Shown: positions 51,368 through 63,114, counted from the stretch's first letter. The stretch: 64,000 bases of DNA from Sideroxyarcus sp. (GCA_030652215.1 JAUSBC010000018.1:1-64000), one strand, 5' to 3'. Numbers and translations: made by a program. Notes: generated from the letters alone by a model not told the origin.

Positions 51368-52801
51368 ATGCTGAAAATCTACAACACCCTCGCCCGCGAC
51401 AAGCAGGACTTCAAACCCATTACCCCGAACACCGTGCGCATGTATGTGTGCGGTATGACGGTGTACGACTAGTGCCACCTCGGCCATGCGCGCGTGATGG
51501 TGGTGTTCGACATGGTGCAGCGCTGGTTCAAGGCATCCGGTTACGACGTGACTTACGTGCGCAATATCACCGACATCGACGACAAGATCATCAAGCGCGC
51601 GGCAGAGAACGGCGAATCCATCCACGCGCTCACGCAACGCTTCATCGACGCCATGCACGAGGATGCCGATGCGCTGGGCGTTCAGCGCCCGGATCACGAG
51701 CCGCGCGCCACGCAGTTCGTGCCGCAGATGCTGTCCATGATCGAGCAACTGGAAAAGAACGGTCTGGCCTATCTGGCGGCGGATGGCGACGTGAACTACG
51801 CGGTGCGCAAGTTCGACGGCTACGGCAAACTCTCCGGCAAATCGCTGGAAGATCTGCGCGCGGGCGAGCGCGTCGACGTGGCCGAGAACAAGAACGACCC
51901 GCTCGACTTCGTGTTGTGGAAACACGCCAAGGACAGCGAAGCGGAAGAAGTGAAATGGGATTCGAAGTGGGGCAAGGGTCGTCCCGGCTGGCACATCGAG
52001 TGCTCGGCGATGGGTTCGGAATTGCTCGGCAATCATTTCGACATCCACGGAGGCGGCGCCGATTTGCAGTTTCCGCATCACGAAAACGAGATTGCACAGT
52101 CGGAAGGCGCGCACCAGTGCCAGTACGTGAACTACTGGATGCACAACGGCTTTGTGCGTGTGGACAACGAAAAGATGTCCAAGAGCCTGGGCAACTTTTT
52201 CACTATCCGCGAAGTGCTGAAGAAATACGATGCGGAAGTGGTGCGCTTCTTTATTCTGCGCGCGCATTACCGTAGCGCGCTGAATTATTCGGATCAGCAT
52301 CTGGATGATGCGAAGGGGGCGTTGACGCGGCTGTATACGGCGTTGAAAAGCAACCCCTCCCAGCCTCCCCTTATCAGGGGAGGAGCGAGCTCCCTCCCTG
52401 ATAAGGGAGGGTTGGGGTGGGTTGAAGTTGATTGGAACACCCCCTACGCTGCCCGCTTCAAATCCGCCATGGACGACGACCTCAACACGCCCGAAGCCGT
52501 CGCTGTACTGTTCGATCTTGCCAACGATGTGAACCGCAATCAATCTGTCGAAGCGGCAACGCAACTCAAGGCATTGGCTGGTGTATTAGGTCTGCTGCAG
52601 CGCGACCCGCAACAATTCCTGCAGGGCGGGGCAAGCGAGGGTGGACTGGACGATGGCGCGATCAACGCCCTGATCGAAGCCCGCATCGCCGCCAAGAAAG
52701 CAAAGAACTTCGCCGAAGCCGACCGCATCCGCAAAGAATTGCAGGAAGCGGGTGTCTTGCTGGAAGACACGCCGCAAGGCACGAGCTGGCGCAGAGCCTA
52801 G
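51368..52801 (+). pseudogene. cysS: Cysteinyl-tRNA synthetase interrupted by in-frame TAG at 51470-51472
   Basis: [55 protein letters not shown]... then intact through KMSKSLGN to the stop. Confidence 0.9.
52352..52423 (+). repeat. 72-bp palindromic repeat inserted in frame in cysS
   Basis: 35-nt arms (28/35 match) AACCCCTCCCAGCCTCCCCTTATCAGGGGAGGAGC / GCTCCCTCCCTGATAAGGGAGGGTTGGGGTGGGTT; encodes [24 protein letters not shown]. Confidence 0.9.
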
Positions 52802-52808
52802 CCCGGCA

Positions 52809-54581
52809 TTAGTGCTTTTTCTTCGGTGCGATCAGGTCGGTGATCGTGCCTTCCGCCATCTCCGCCGCGAAGTTGAAGGTCTCCGACAGTGTCGGGTGCG
52901 GGTGGATGGTGAGGCCGATGTCTTCCATATCCGCACCCATCTCCAGCGCCAGCACCGCTTCGGCAATGAGTTCTCCGGCGTTCACGCCCACGATGCCCGC
53001 GCCAAGGATGCGGCGCGTCTTCGGATCGAGCAGCACCTTGGTGCTACCTTCTTCGCGTGCGATGGATAGCGCGCGGCCGGAAGCGGCCCACGGGAACACG
53101 CCTTTTTCGTATTCGATGCCCTTGGCTTTTGCCTGCGTTTCGGTCAGCCCCATCCATGCCACTTCGGGGTCGGTGTAGGCAACGGAAGGAATGGTCAACG
53201 GCTCGAAGAAGGCTTTGTGTCCGGCGATATTTTCCGCAGCCACTTTGCCTTCATGCACCGCCTTGTGCGCCAGCATCGGGTCGCCGACGATGTCGCCGAT
53301 GGCGTAGATGTTGGGCACGTTGGTACGCATCTGTTTGTCCACCGGGATGAAGCCGCGCTCATTGACGGTCAGTCCTGCCGCTTCGGCGTTGATGTCGCGT
53401 CCGTTCGGGCGGCGGCCCACGGCCATCAGCACCTTGTCGTAGACCTGCGGTTCGGCGGGCGCCTGCTCGCCTTCGAAGGTGACCTTCATGCCGCTCTTGG
53501 TAGCCTCGATCTTGGTGACCTTGGTCTTCAGCATGATGGCTTCGTAGCGTTTGCCGATGCGGTTGTGCAGCGGTTTGACCATGTCCTTGTCCGCGCCGGG
53601 CATGATCTGGTCCATCAGCTCGACCACGGAAATTTTGGTGCCGAGCGCGTCATACACCGTAGCCATTTCCAGGCCGATGATGCCGCCGCCGATCACCAGC
53701 ATGCGCTTCGGTACATCCTTCAGCGCCAGCGCGCCGGTGGAGTCGATGATGCGGGTATCGTCGTAGGGGAAGCCGGGAATGCGTGCCACGCTGGAACCTG
53801 CGGCGACAATACAGTTGTCGAAAGTGACGGTCTTCTCGCCCTCGGCGGTCTGCAGCGTGAGGCTGTTGGGCGAAGCGAACTTGGCTGTGCCGTTCAGTAC
53901 CTGCACCTTGCGTTGCTTGGCCAGTGCGGCGAGTCCGCCGGTCAGTTTGGTGATGACACTCTTCTTCCAGTCGCGGACGGCGTCGATGTCGATCTTCGGC
54001 TTGGCGAAGGTCACGCCGTGATGCGACACTTCTTCCGCTTCGTTGATGACCTTGGCGACATGCAGCAGCGCCTTGGACGGGATGCAGCCGACATTGAGGC
54101 ACACGCCGCCGAGCGCGGATTCCTTTTCGATCAGCAATACTTGCTTGCCGAGGTCGGCCGCGCGGAACGCGGCTGTGTATCCGCCGGGGCCCGCACCGAG
54201 CACAACCACTTCCGCGTGGAAGTCACCCTTGATGGAGGATTTGGGAGTTGGGATTTCGGATTTGGCTGGAGCAGCGGTGGTGACTGCTGGTGGCGCAGAA
54301 GGCGCCGGTTTGGCTAAATCCGAATTCCCGGTTCCCAATTCCTGCGTTTCCATCATAAGAATCACCGAGCCTTCGCTCACCTTGTCGCCGACCTTGATTT
54401 TGAGCTGTTTCACCACACCGGCGAAGGGAGACGGCACATCCACGGTTGCCTTGTCTGTTTCCAGCGAAACGAGCGTTTGCTCTTTCTCCACTGTGTCGCC
54501 TGGCTTGACGGAAATTTCGATGATGGCGACGTTTTTGAAATTGCCGATATCGGGGACTTTGACTTCAACGGTTTGATTCAT
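52809..54581 (-). CDS. lpdA: Dihydrolipoamide dehydrogenase with N-terminal lipoyl domain
   Basis: LVSLETDKATVDVPSP lipoyl motif; GGVCLNVGCIPSKALL. Confidence 0.95.
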   Translation of the reverse strand: MNQTVEVKVPDIGNFKNVAIIEISVKPGDTVEKEQTLVSLETDKATVDVPSPFAGVVKQLKIKVGDKVSEGSVILMMETQELGTGNSDLAKPAPSAPPAVTTAAPAKSEIPTPKSSIKGDFHAEVVVLGAGPGGYTAAFRAADLGKQVLLIEKESALGGVCLNVGCIPSKALLHVAKVINEAEEVSHHGVTFAKPKIDIDAVRDWKKSVITKLTGGLAALAKQRKVQVLNGTAKFASPNSLTLQTAEGEKTVTFDNCIVAAGSSVARIPGFPYDDTRIIDSTGALALKDVPKRMLVIGGGIIGLEMATVYDALGTKISVVELMDQIMPGADKDMVKPLHNRIGKRYEAIMLKTKVTKIEATKSGMKVTFEGEQAPAEPQVYDKVLMAVGRRPNGRDINAEAAGLTVNERGFIPVDKQMRTNVPNIYAIGDIVGDPMLAHKAVHEGKVAAENIAGHKAFFEPLTIPSVAYTDPEVAWMGLTETQAKAKGIEYEKGVFPWAASGRALSIAREEGSTKVLLDPKTRRILGAGIVGVNAGELIAEAVLALEMGADMEDIGLTIHPHPTLSETFNFAAEMAEGTITDLIAPKKKH

Positions 54582-54954
54582 TTATTTCTCCAGTAATTTT
54601 CGCCGTATTCGTTCAGGCGTCTATCGAGACAAGTGATGCGGGTTGACTTTGGAATATGCGGTGACGTAACGCCGCCTGGTGGCGGGCTGATTGCAGCGGT
54701 GGCGCGTTCGTATCGTTCGCAACGCACGCGTTACTGCATCCTTCATTTGAAGCATGTTGCCGAATGGGAGCCAAGATTGTTGTATTTGGTATTGCGAAAC
54801 GCGATTCTATACTACCTGCGCGCCATTCAAACAGCATGCCCGGTTCTATATATATGCAATTTGGCTATATAGCGGCCGAAGCGGGGTGGCATTCCACTTT
54901 CGGGAATGTGGATATACCGGATTCGCGTTGGCGAAGAGTCAGGACAAAGTATGT

Positions 54955-56559
54955 CTAGACCTTGAATATCGCCACGGCATCCCTGACTTCCACCGCTTTG
55001 GCTTCCAGGTCGTTCGCGAGCGACAGCAGGCTTTGCGCGGCGCCGGAGTTTTCTTCGGACATCTGCGCCACGCTTTCGGTATTTTTTGCCAGATCGCTGG
55101 AAGCGACGTTTTGTTCGACCAGTGCCGCGGAAATGTCGTCGATGACGCCGGTCACTTCGCCGAAGCTGTGCCGGATGGCGGCGATGGAACTCTGCACGGT
55201 TTCGGCATCGGCCACGCCCTGGCGCGTCGTTTCCACCACCTTTGCCATGCTTTCCAGCGCATGGCTCACCATTTCGTTGATCTTGCCGGACATCTGGTTG
55301 ATCTCGTTGGTGGCGTTGCCGGTGCGTTCCGCGAGCTTGCGCACCTCGTCCGCCACCACCGCAAACCCGCGCCCCTGCTCGCCGGCGCGTGCCGCTTCGA
55401 TAGCCGCATTCAGTGCCAGCAGGTTGGTCTGGTCGGCGATCTCCTTGATGACCTGGACCACGTTGACGATGCGCGTCGCGTCTTCGCCCAGTCGCGACAC
55501 TTGGGCGGAGGCGGCCTGGATTTCCTGGGCGGTGGTCAGCAGGCCGGCAACGGTTTTGTCGACCACCTGCGTGCCCTGTTCCGCGTTGTTGCGCGAGGAA
55601 TCCGCGATCTGCCTGGCGTTGCTGCCCTGGTCGCTGATGTGCGAGGTCGAGACGCTCACTTCCTCAATTGCTGCCGCCATGCTGCTCACCGCATCCGACT
55701 CGTGGTTTACGTTGTCGGTGATTTGTTTGGCGGCAACTGCCAGGCTGTGCGCCATGTCTTCGAGCTGTTTGGCCTGCGTCTTGATCTGGGTGACCATTTT
55801 GCCGAGGCTGGCTTGCATCTGGTATGCGTGCGCCAGCAGGCTGCCTTGCACAGGCACATTGCGCGGTTGTTGTGAAAAATCGCCGGCGGCCATGGTGTTG
55901 ACTACATCCGCCACGTCTTTCGGTTCGCCGCCCAGTTGGCGCAGCACGTTGCGCGTGATGCCCATTCCGATAAAGATTGCCACGGCCATGATAACGGCTC
56001 CCGTGATGAGCAGGGTGGCAACGGTGCTGTCGAATACCGATTCGAATTTCTCAGAAGCTGCAACGGTCTCCTTATCCATCGACTCGCATATCTTGTTCAT
56101 GCTATCGGCCATCAGTTGAATTTTTGTGTCGATTTTGTCGTCGACAGCAGTGATCGCGGCGGCATTTCTGTCTGCAACACGTATCAACGGCAGCATTTCT
56201 TTTTCGTAGATCGTCACGAAATCGTTGAATGCCTGGTGTGCCTCGCGGACATTAGCTCTTTCGGCATCCGAATCCACCGCATCCTCGACGATTTTGAGTT
56301 CCTTCTCGGCGTATAACTTCCCTTCCTGCCAGTCCTTGGCGCTTTCCGCCGGATTATTGTTGATCACGCTGTCGGCCACGATCTGGTACAGCACGGCTCC
56401 GACATGCGAAGCGTCAGCGGCCTCTTGGCTGGCCTTGGCCCGGACATTTGCCTCTTTCTCCAGGTCATGCAACTTACTCATGCCAAGCCACGACAACAGG
56501 ATGATGGCCAGTATGGAAACGGCAAATACTGCGATCAACAAATACATTTTCCTGACCAT
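54955..56559 (-). CDS. Methyl-accepting chemotaxis protein
   Basis: [40 protein letters not shown]. Confidence 0.95.
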   Translation of the reverse strand: MVRKMYLLIAVFAVSILAIILLSWLGMSKLHDLEKEANVRAKASQEAADASHVGAVLYQIVADSVINNNPAESAKDWQEGKLYAEKELKIVEDAVDSDAERANVREAHQAFNDFVTIYEKEMLPLIRVADRNAAAITAVDDKIDTKIQLMADSMNKICESMDKETVAASEKFESVFDSTVATLLITGAVIMAVAIFIGMGITRNVLRQLGGEPKDVADVVNTMAAGDFSQQPRNVPVQGSLLAHAYQMQASLGKMVTQIKTQAKQLEDMAHSLAVAAKQITDNVNHESDAVSSMAAAIEEVSVSTSHISDQGSNARQIADSSRNNAEQGTQVVDKTVAGLLTTAQEIQAASAQVSRLGEDATRIVNVVQVIKEIADQTNLLALNAAIEAARAGEQGRGFAVVADEVRKLAERTGNATNEINQMSGKINEMVSHALESMAKVVETTRQGVADAETVQSSIAAIRHSFGEVTGVIDDISAALVEQNVASSDLAKNTESVAQMSEENSGAAQSLLSLANDLEAKAVEVRDAVAIFKV

Positions 56560-56743
56560 GTCCTGCTCCTCGAATGGATGTCGTGATGAATGCATTGCCG
56601 GCCGGGCATACCGGGTCTTGGCAGCGCGAGCTGTCTGTCCTATAGATTTGCGTCTGTTTTGTATGAAACTTTAGGAAATTTGTCGGATTACCCGCGTTAC
56701 GCCCAGGTTAATTGCGGCCTGCGTTTGCGGCAGGAGTCGCACC

Positions 56744-57979
56744 CTAGAGAGCGATCTCCAGGCGGGTGCCTGCGACCCAGGCATCGCGCAATGCCGGGTC
56801 CATGTTCGGGTTGTGGATAAGCTGCAAGTCGGGCTGAATGGCCAGCCACGGCAGCAGTTGCGCGCGGTAGGTGAGTTCGATTGCCGTCTCGGATGCTTCG
56901 GATGCATTTGACATCCGGTACTTGGCGCTGGCATGGCTGACGGTGACGGCAATGCCGGCGGCATCTTCGCCGCGTCCGTCGAACAAGCCCAGATAGTTAA
57001 ATCCGATACTGCCCGAACAGTCGGACTGGTAGACATCGCGGTTGACCATGCCGAAGCGAACGAAACCGGAAAGTCCCTGTTCGGGATCGCCCGCTTCGGC
57101 CAGCAGCGTGCGCTCGGCGAGGAAATAGACGCCCCGGTCGGCCCGTCGCAGCGGCTCGCCCTGCGTATCCGTTTCGCTCAGGTCGTCGACGCGCGCGGTG
57201 TAGCGCCACAGCCCGATGGCGGTTTTGCCGGCGGATGCCGCGGGCGTGTAGGCAAACTCGGCGATGGCGAAGGTGCCGTCGCCGTCGCCCAGCCGGATAT
57301 GCGTACCATGCGCGTTGTCCGGATCGCCGGGCACGCCGTCGGTCAGCGCGGCTTGCAGGTAAAAACTGTTGCCGCTGTATTTCGCGCGCATGCCCAAAGC
57401 GCCCATGGGGAAGATTGGCGGACCGTTGCGGCCGGTCTGCGACATTTCGGTGCTCATGCCGTAAGGCGGTTGCAGGAACAAACCGGAGGTGTCGGTGACG
57501 TAGAACTCAGAATCCACCGCATACAGTCCGCCCAGCAGCGAGAGGGCGTCATCGTCGGAGTTCTTTTGCAACCAGACCTGGTAGAAATGGCTGGTGCGCG
57601 TGCCGGTTTCGATGTTGCTGACGCCGGAGAAGCTGCCGGTGTAGTTGTTGATGGATTGGGCGCCGTGCTGAATGTGGTACTGAATGAATGCGCTGGAATT
57701 TCCCCAGCCGGCGAGTTTGCCCAGATCGAGGTTGAAGGCAGCCTCGCTGTTCATGAGCCAGGCGGAGCCGCGGGCAATGCCGCCGGCCACGTTGGCCAGC
57801 AAGTCGCTCTTGTGGGTCAGGTCGACGGCGATGCCGCGTTCGCACAAACTGGCGCGTCTGCCGGACCAGTCGCCGCTCAGTGTCGCGGATTTGAAATCCC
57901 CGCAGGCGTCGCCAGCCTGAGCGGGGGAAGCCAGCAACGTGGCCAGCAATGCGGTCGTCGTGCGTGCGGTCTTAAGCAA
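56744..57979 (-). CDS. OprB-type carbohydrate-selective porin
   Basis: Signal peptide, [34 protein letters not shown]. Confidence 0.88.
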   Translation of the reverse strand: MLKTARTTTALLATLLASPAQAGDACGDFKSATLSGDWSGRRASLCERGIAVDLTHKSDLLANVAGGIARGSAWLMNSEAAFNLDLGKLAGWGNSSAFIQYHIQHGAQSINNYTGSFSGVSNIETGTRTSHFYQVWLQKNSDDDALSLLGGLYAVDSEFYVTDTSGLFLQPPYGMSTEMSQTGRNGPPIFPMGALGMRAKYSGNSFYLQAALTDGVPGDPDNAHGTHIRLGDGDGTFAIAEFAYTPAASAGKTAIGLWRYTARVDDLSETDTQGEPLRRADRGVYFLAERTLLAEAGDPEQGLSGFVRFGMVNRDVYQSDCSGSIGFNYLGLFDGRGEDAAGIAVTVSHASAKYRMSNASEASETAIELTYRAQLLPWLAIQPDLQLIHNPNMDPALRDAWVAGTRLEIAL

Positions 57980-58031
57980 TCTTGAGTTCCTTCTTTTTCT
58001 TGTTGTATTCCGGTCAAGCCCTGCGCTGCGT

Positions 58032-59291
58032 TCAGAGCCTGATCTGCCCGTTACCCAGCACGATGTATTTCTGCGAGGTCAGGCCTTCCAGTCCGACCGG
58101 GCCGCGCGCGTGGATCTTGTCGGTGGAGATGCCGATCTCTGCGCCCAGGCCATATTCGAATCCGTCCGCAAAACGCGTGGAGGCGTTCACCATCACACTG
58201 GCCGAATCCACCTCGCGCAGGAAGCGCATGGCTTTGCTGTAGTTCTCGGTGACGATGCTGTCGGTGTGCTGCGAGCTGTAGGTGTTGATGTGCGCGATGG
58301 CCTCGTCCAGGTTTGCCACCACGCGGATGCTCAGGATGGGGCCGAGATATTCGGTGCGCCAGTCTTCCTCGGTCGCCGCTTTCATCTGCGCCACCAGCTT
58401 GCGCGCGGTCTCATCGCCGCGCAACTCGACGCCTTTGTGCAGATAGAGATCGCACAGTTCGGGCAGCACTTTCGCCGCAACCTCCGCGTTCACCAGCAGC
58501 GTTTCCATCGCGTTGCACACGCCGTAGCGGTGGGTCTTGGCATTGTCGGCAATGCGGATGGCTTTTTTCAGGTCGGCCTCGTCGTCGATGTACACATGGC
58601 AGATGCCGTCCAGGTGCTTGATGACCGGCACCTTGGCGTCGGCGGAAATGCGCGCGATCAGGCTTTTGCCGCCGCGCGGCACGATCACGTCCACATATTC
58701 TTTCATGGTGATGAGTTCGCCCACGGCGGCGCGGTCGGTGGTGTTCACCACCTGCACCGCCGTTTCCGGCAAGCCCGCTTCGCGCAGACCCTGATGCACG
58801 CAGGCCGCGATGGCCTGGTTGGAATGGATGGCTTCCGAGCCGCCGCGCAGGATGCAGGCGTTGCCGGATTTCAGGCACAGGCCGGCCGCGTCCGCCGTTA
58901 CGTTGGGGCGCGATTCGTAGATGATGCCGATCACGCCCAGCGGCACGCGCATCTTGCCGACCTGGATGCCGGACGGGCGGAATTTCATGTCGCTGATCTC
59001 ACCGATGGGGTCGGGCAGAGCCGCGATCTGGCGCAGGCCTTCGGCCATGGATTTCACCGTTTTCTCGGTGAGCGCGAGGCGGTCGACGGAAGCCGCGTCC
59101 AGACCGTTCGCTTTGGCGGCGGCCACGTCCTTTGCGTTCTCGGCGATGAGCTTGGCGCTGTTGAGCAGAATGGCGGTGGCGATGTTTTCCAGCGCGTGAT
59201 TCTTGGCGTTGGTGTCGGCCTGCGCCATGCGGCGCGAGGCGGCGCGGGCGGCCTGTCCGACGGAATTCATGTATTGCCTGATATTTTCCAT
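58032..59291 (-). CDS. proA: Gamma-glutamyl phosphate reductase
   Basis: [39 protein letters not shown]. Confidence 0.96.
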   Translation of the reverse strand: MENIRQYMNSVGQAARAASRRMAQADTNAKNHALENIATAILLNSAKLIAENAKDVAAAKANGLDAASVDRLALTEKTVKSMAEGLRQIAALPDPIGEISDMKFRPSGIQVGKMRVPLGVIGIIYESRPNVTADAAGLCLKSGNACILRGGSEAIHSNQAIAACVHQGLREAGLPETAVQVVNTTDRAAVGELITMKEYVDVIVPRGGKSLIARISADAKVPVIKHLDGICHVYIDDEADLKKAIRIADNAKTHRYGVCNAMETLLVNAEVAAKVLPELCDLYLHKGVELRGDETARKLVAQMKAATEEDWRTEYLGPILSIRVVANLDEAIAHINTYSSQHTDSIVTENYSKAMRFLREVDSASVMVNASTRFADGFEYGLGAEIGISTDKIHARGPVGLEGLTSQKYIVLGNGQIRL

Positions 59292-59372
59292 GTTGACTGG
59301 TCTCATGAAAGAGGCGCGCATTTTAGCATTCCGCATGCGCTAGAATGCCGGCCTTATACAAGAAAGCACAGC

Positions 59373-60188
59373 ATGTCAGACATTCTGAACAAGATACTGG
59401 CAGTCAAGAGCCAGGAAGTTGCGGCGGCCCTGTCCGCCAAGCCGTTGCCGGTGATACGCGCCGAAGCGGAGCAGGCCGCCGCCCCGCGCGATTTCGTCGG
59501 CGCCATCCGCGCCAAGATCGCGGACGGCCAGCCGGCGGTGATCGCCGAGATCAAGAAAGCCAGTCCCAGCAAAGGGGTCATCCGCGAAGACTTTCGTCCG
59601 GCGGAGATTGCGCACAGTTATGCGCAACACGGCGCGGCCTGCCTGTCGGTGCTGACCGACGAGCAATTCTTTCAGGGCAGCGCGGAGTATCTGCAGCAAG
59701 CGCGCGCCGCGTGCAGCCTGCCGGTGCTGCGCAAGGATTTCATGATGCACGAGTACCAGGTCTACCAGTCGCGCGCGATGGGGGCGGATGCCATTCTGCT
59801 GATCGCCGCGTCGTTGACGCTGGGCCAGATGAGGAAACTCGAAAAGCTCGCGCACAAGCTGGAGATGGCGGTGCTGGTGGAAGTGCACGACGGCAAGGAA
59901 CTGGAGGTTGCGCTGCAACTCGCGACGCCGCTGATCGGCATCAACAACCGCAATCTGCGCACTTTCGATGTCAGCCTGCAGACCACGCTCGATCTGCTGT
60001 CGCAAATCACCGCATCCGAGCGCGGGCAGGATCGCATCGTCGTCACCGAAAGCGGTATCTTTACTGCGGCGGATGTCGGGCGCATGCGCGAGCACGGGGT
60101 ACATGCCTTTCTGGTCGGCGAAGCTTTCATGCGTGCGGAAGAACCCGGGGAAGAATTGTCCAGGGTGTTTGCGGGTGTGCATCCGTAA
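59373..60188 (+). CDS. trpC: Indole-3-glycerol phosphate synthase
   Basis: [48 protein letters not shown]; track ORF upstream extension is antisense to proA. Confidence 0.96.
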   Translation: MSDILNKILAVKSQEVAAALSAKPLPVIRAEAEQAAAPRDFVGAIRAKIADGQPAVIAEIKKASPSKGVIREDFRPAEIAHSYAQHGAACLSVLTDEQFFQGSAEYLQQARAACSLPVLRKDFMMHEYQVYQSRAMGADAILLIAASLTLGQMRKLEKLAHKLEMAVLVEVHDGKELEVALQLATPLIGINNRNLRTFDVSLQTTLDLLSQITASERGQDRIVVTESGIFTAADVGRMREHGVHAFLVGEAFMRAEEPGEELSRVFAGVHP

Positions 60189-60230
60189 TCACAGCCGGTT
60201 CAACACATTACTATTTATTAAGGTGACATC

Positions 60231-62132
60231 TTGAGTGCAATCCTCCCTTCGGAACTTTCTTTCGTAACCAGGCATGCGCCGTTCGACCGCATGGAACTTC
60301 CGCATGTGCTGTGGATGCTGGAACGCATGGACGTCGGCTATTACGCCTCGGGTGAGGTAATCGTTTCTCCGGAGCAGGGGCCGGTGGACCGGTTTCTGGT
60401 GATCAAGCAAGGCAAGGTGCACGGCGAGCAAAGCGTTGCGCACGCTTCCGAGACGGATACCTGGCTGGAACTGGCCGAGGGGGAGTGCTTTCCGCTGGGT
60501 GCGCTGCTGGCTAACCGCCGCGTGGCGAGCGTGTATCGCGCGGGCAGCGACACTTTCTGCTACGAACTGCCTGCGGATGATTTCCGGGAACTGATCGGCA
60601 TGAGCGCCGCGTTTCGCGATTTCTGCACGCGCCGCATCGCCAACCTGCTGGAGCATTCCAAACAGGTCATCCAGGCGCAGTACAGCAATTCCAGCGTCGA
60701 ACAGCAATCGCTCGCCAGCCCGCTGTCCGCAATTGTCCGGCGCGAGCCGGTGTCGTGCTCGCCCGAGACGACCGTCCGGCAAGTGCTGGAAGTCATGCGC
60801 GAACAGCGCATCGGCTCCATGGTGGCGGTGGACGAAAAAGGCCGCCCGCTCGGCATCATGACGCTGCACGACGTGCTGGATCGTATCGCGATACCGCAGA
60901 TCGACCTCGACCAGCCGGTCATCCGGGTGATGAGTACGCGCCTGTCCACTTTGCCCCCGCATGCGCTGGCGCACGAGGCGGCGCTGATGATGGCCAAGCA
61001 CGGTTTCCGCCATGTGCTGGTGGTGGAGAACGGAAGGCTGGTCGGGCTGGTGTCGGAGAAGGATCTGTTCGCCTTGCAACGGGTCGGCCTGCGCCAGATC
61101 GGTTCGGCCATACGCCACGCGGAATCGGCGGAAGTGCTGCAGCAGGGGGCGGCGGATATCCGCCGCATGGCGCACAACATGATGGCGCAGGGCGTGGCGC
61201 CGGAGCAATTGACGCAGTTCATTTCCGCGTTCAACGATCTGCTCACCACGCGCGTGGTGGATCTGGAATGCAAGGCCAGCGGCCTGCTGGGCACGAGCCT
61301 GCATAACGGCATGTGCTGGATGGCGCTGGGCTCGGAGGGGCGCTTCGAGCAGACGCTGAACACGGACCAGGACAACGCCATCGTTTTCGACGTGCCCGAA
61401 GGCATGACTGCGGACCAGGTGCGCGAGAAGCTGCTGCCGGTGGCGCAGCGCATCAACGAGACGCTGGCCTTGTGCGGGTTTCCGCTGTGCAAGGGCGAGA
61501 TCATGGCGAGCAATCCGAAGTGGTGCTTGTCGCTGGAGGAGTGGAAGCACACCTTCAACGGCTGGATAAGCGGCGGTTCGCCGGAATCCCTGTTGCACGC
61601 GTCCATTTTCTTCGACTTCCGGCCGCTCTACGGCGCGCAGCATCTGGCCGAAAATCTGCGCAACTGGCTGGGGCGGACCGCCAGCGAGAATAGCCGTTTC
61701 CTGCACATGATGGCGGCGAATGCGCTGCGCAATCGCCCGCCTCTGGGCGTGGTGCGCGACTTCGTGCTGGGCAAGGGCAATATGCTGGATCTCAAAATGA
61801 ACGGCATCACCCCGTTTGTGGATGCGGCGCGCATTTTTGGCCTGGCTGCCGGTGTGACACACACCAATACGATACAGCGCCTGCGCATGAGTGCTTCCAA
61901 AATGAACCTGCCCCTTGCCGAGATTGACGCATGGATCAACGCATTGCTGTTCATTCAGGTGCTGCGCCTGCGTCACCACGACGAGTCGAGCATGCAGGGC
62001 AAGAACGACGAAGCCATGGACAACAAGATCGATCCGGAAAAGCTCAACGAGCTGGATCGGCGCATTCTGAAGGAAGCTTTCCGTCAGGCGCGCAAATTGC
62101 AGTCGCGTCTGGCACTGGAGTACCGGCTTTGA
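60231..62132 (+). CDS. Cyclic nucleotide-binding/CBS/DUF294 nucleotidyltransferase-like protein
   Basis: N-terminal cNMP-like domain, paired CBS, MALGSEGRFEQTLNTDQDNAIVF. Confidence 0.92.
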   Translation: MSAILPSELSFVTRHAPFDRMELPHVLWMLERMDVGYYASGEVIVSPEQGPVDRFLVIKQGKVHGEQSVAHASETDTWLELAEGECFPLGALLANRRVASVYRAGSDTFCYELPADDFRELIGMSAAFRDFCTRRIANLLEHSKQVIQAQYSNSSVEQQSLASPLSAIVRREPVSCSPETTVRQVLEVMREQRIGSMVAVDEKGRPLGIMTLHDVLDRIAIPQIDLDQPVIRVMSTRLSTLPPHALAHEAALMMAKHGFRHVLVVENGRLVGLVSEKDLFALQRVGLRQIGSAIRHAESAEVLQQGAADIRRMAHNMMAQGVAPEQLTQFISAFNDLLTTRVVDLECKASGLLGTSLHNGMCWMALGSEGRFEQTLNTDQDNAIVFDVPEGMTADQVREKLLPVAQRINETLALCGFPLCKGEIMASNPKWCLSLEEWKHTFNGWISGGSPESLLHASIFFDFRPLYGAQHLAENLRNWLGRTASENSRFLHMMAANALRNRPPLGVVRDFVLGKGNMLDLKMNGITPFVDAARIFGLAAGVTHTNTIQRLRMSASKMNLPLAEIDAWINALLFIQVLRLRHHDESSMQGKNDEAMDNKIDPEKLNELDRRILKEAFRQARKLQSRLALEYRL

Positions 62133-62168
62133 TTCAGGAGTTGAAAATTGCTCTTCACGTTTATCCTT

Positions 62169-62184
62169 TCTCCCGCGAGCGGGA
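62169..62184. repeat. Small hairpin CTCCCGC-GA-GCGGGAG upstream of the exonuclease gene
   Basis: Perfect 7-bp arms. Confidence 0.6.
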
Positions 62185-62237
62185 GAGAGTTAGAGAGAGG
62201 GAAAAGAGCATGTCGAAATCGACAATAAGGAAATGCC

Positions 62238-62939
62238 ATGCTCGCTAGTCTGCAGCGCTGGTTCGCACCCAAGCCGCGGCTGACTGCGGAGCAGGAAGCG
62301 CGACTGGCGGCCTGGATTGCGTTGCCGGCGGTGGATGCTAAAGCCAGCCACTTGCGCTGCGTGGTGGTCGACGTTGAAACGACGGGTCTGAACCTGATGA
62401 CCGACACCCTGATTTCCATCGGTGCAGTGGCTGTGGTGAATGGGCGCATTGCGCTGGGCGACAGTTTTTACGTGGTGCTGCAGCAACGCGAGGCCAGCCG
62501 CAAGGAGAATATCCTGATACACGGCATTTCCGGCACCGTGCAGCGCGAAGGCGCGGACCCCGTCGAGGCGCTGCTCGCGTTTCTCGAATTCATGGGCAAA
62601 TCGCCGCTGGTTGCTTTCCACGTGACGTTCGACGAAACCATGATTCGCCGCGCCCTGCGGCAATATCTGGGCCTGAAGCTCAAGCACCTGTGGGTGGATC
62701 TGGCCTATGTAATGCCCGCCCTGTATCCGCCTCTGGCGTACAGTCATCGGGTGCTGGATGACTGGATCGGGCGCTTCAACATCCGCATCCAGGTCCGGCA
62801 CAATGCCCTGGCAGACGCGCTGGCGACCGCGCAACTGCTGCAGGTCGCACAGGCCTGTGCGCATAAGAAAGGCATTTCGAGCATCGCCAGCCTGCGCGAT
62901 CTGGAGCTGCAGCAGCGCTGGGTGAACGGCGTAAGCTGA
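62238..62939 (+). CDS. DEDDh 3'-5' exonuclease (PolIII epsilon-like)
   Basis: VVDVETTGLNLMTDTLISIGAV, HVTFDETMI, HNALADALATAQL. Confidence 0.92.
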   Translation: MLASLQRWFAPKPRLTAEQEARLAAWIALPAVDAKASHLRCVVVDVETTGLNLMTDTLISIGAVAVVNGRIALGDSFYVVLQQREASRKENILIHGISGTVQREGADPVEALLAFLEFMGKSPLVAFHVTFDETMIRRALRQYLGLKLKHLWVDLAYVMPALYPPLAYSHRVLDDWIGRFNIRIQVRHNALADALATAQLLQVAQACAHKKGISSIASLRDLELQQRWVNGVS

Positions 62940-63030
62940 ATGTAAGCTACCTGAAGTAACCTGCCTCCCGTGGTAAATGGGTGTCGGGTTGTCAATTCCG
63001 ACCAAATCGGTTGTATCGGGGGGTGTCGCA

Positions 63031-63068
63031 GACACTTGCCTGTTGCGGCACGCGTGCCGGCAGGTGTC
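63031..63068. promoter_or_regulatory. Hairpin in leader of DUF4212/symporter genes
   Basis: GACACTTGCC ... GGCAGGTGTC with inner perfect palindrome GGCACGCGTGCC. Confidence 0.45.
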
Positions 63069-63114
63069 CTTGATATGGATCTAAATAATTAGAAGTAATT
63101 CATAGGAGAACGCA

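Noticed and set aside
51470-51472. Amber recoding (TAG read as an amino acid) as a genome-wide code change
   Set aside because: Many genes in the window end in TAG (tatC, NIF3, ribE, nusB, uspA, the RIO kinase, cysS itself), so TAG is an ordinary stop here.
54582-54954. CTATATA...TATATAG inverted repeat upstream of lpdA
   Set aside because: 7-bp AT-rich arms are compatible with chance or an ordinary promoter.
57939-60188. 749-aa plus-strand ORF
   Set aside because: Its first ~475 codons are antisense to proA; only the trpC part from 59373 is supported.
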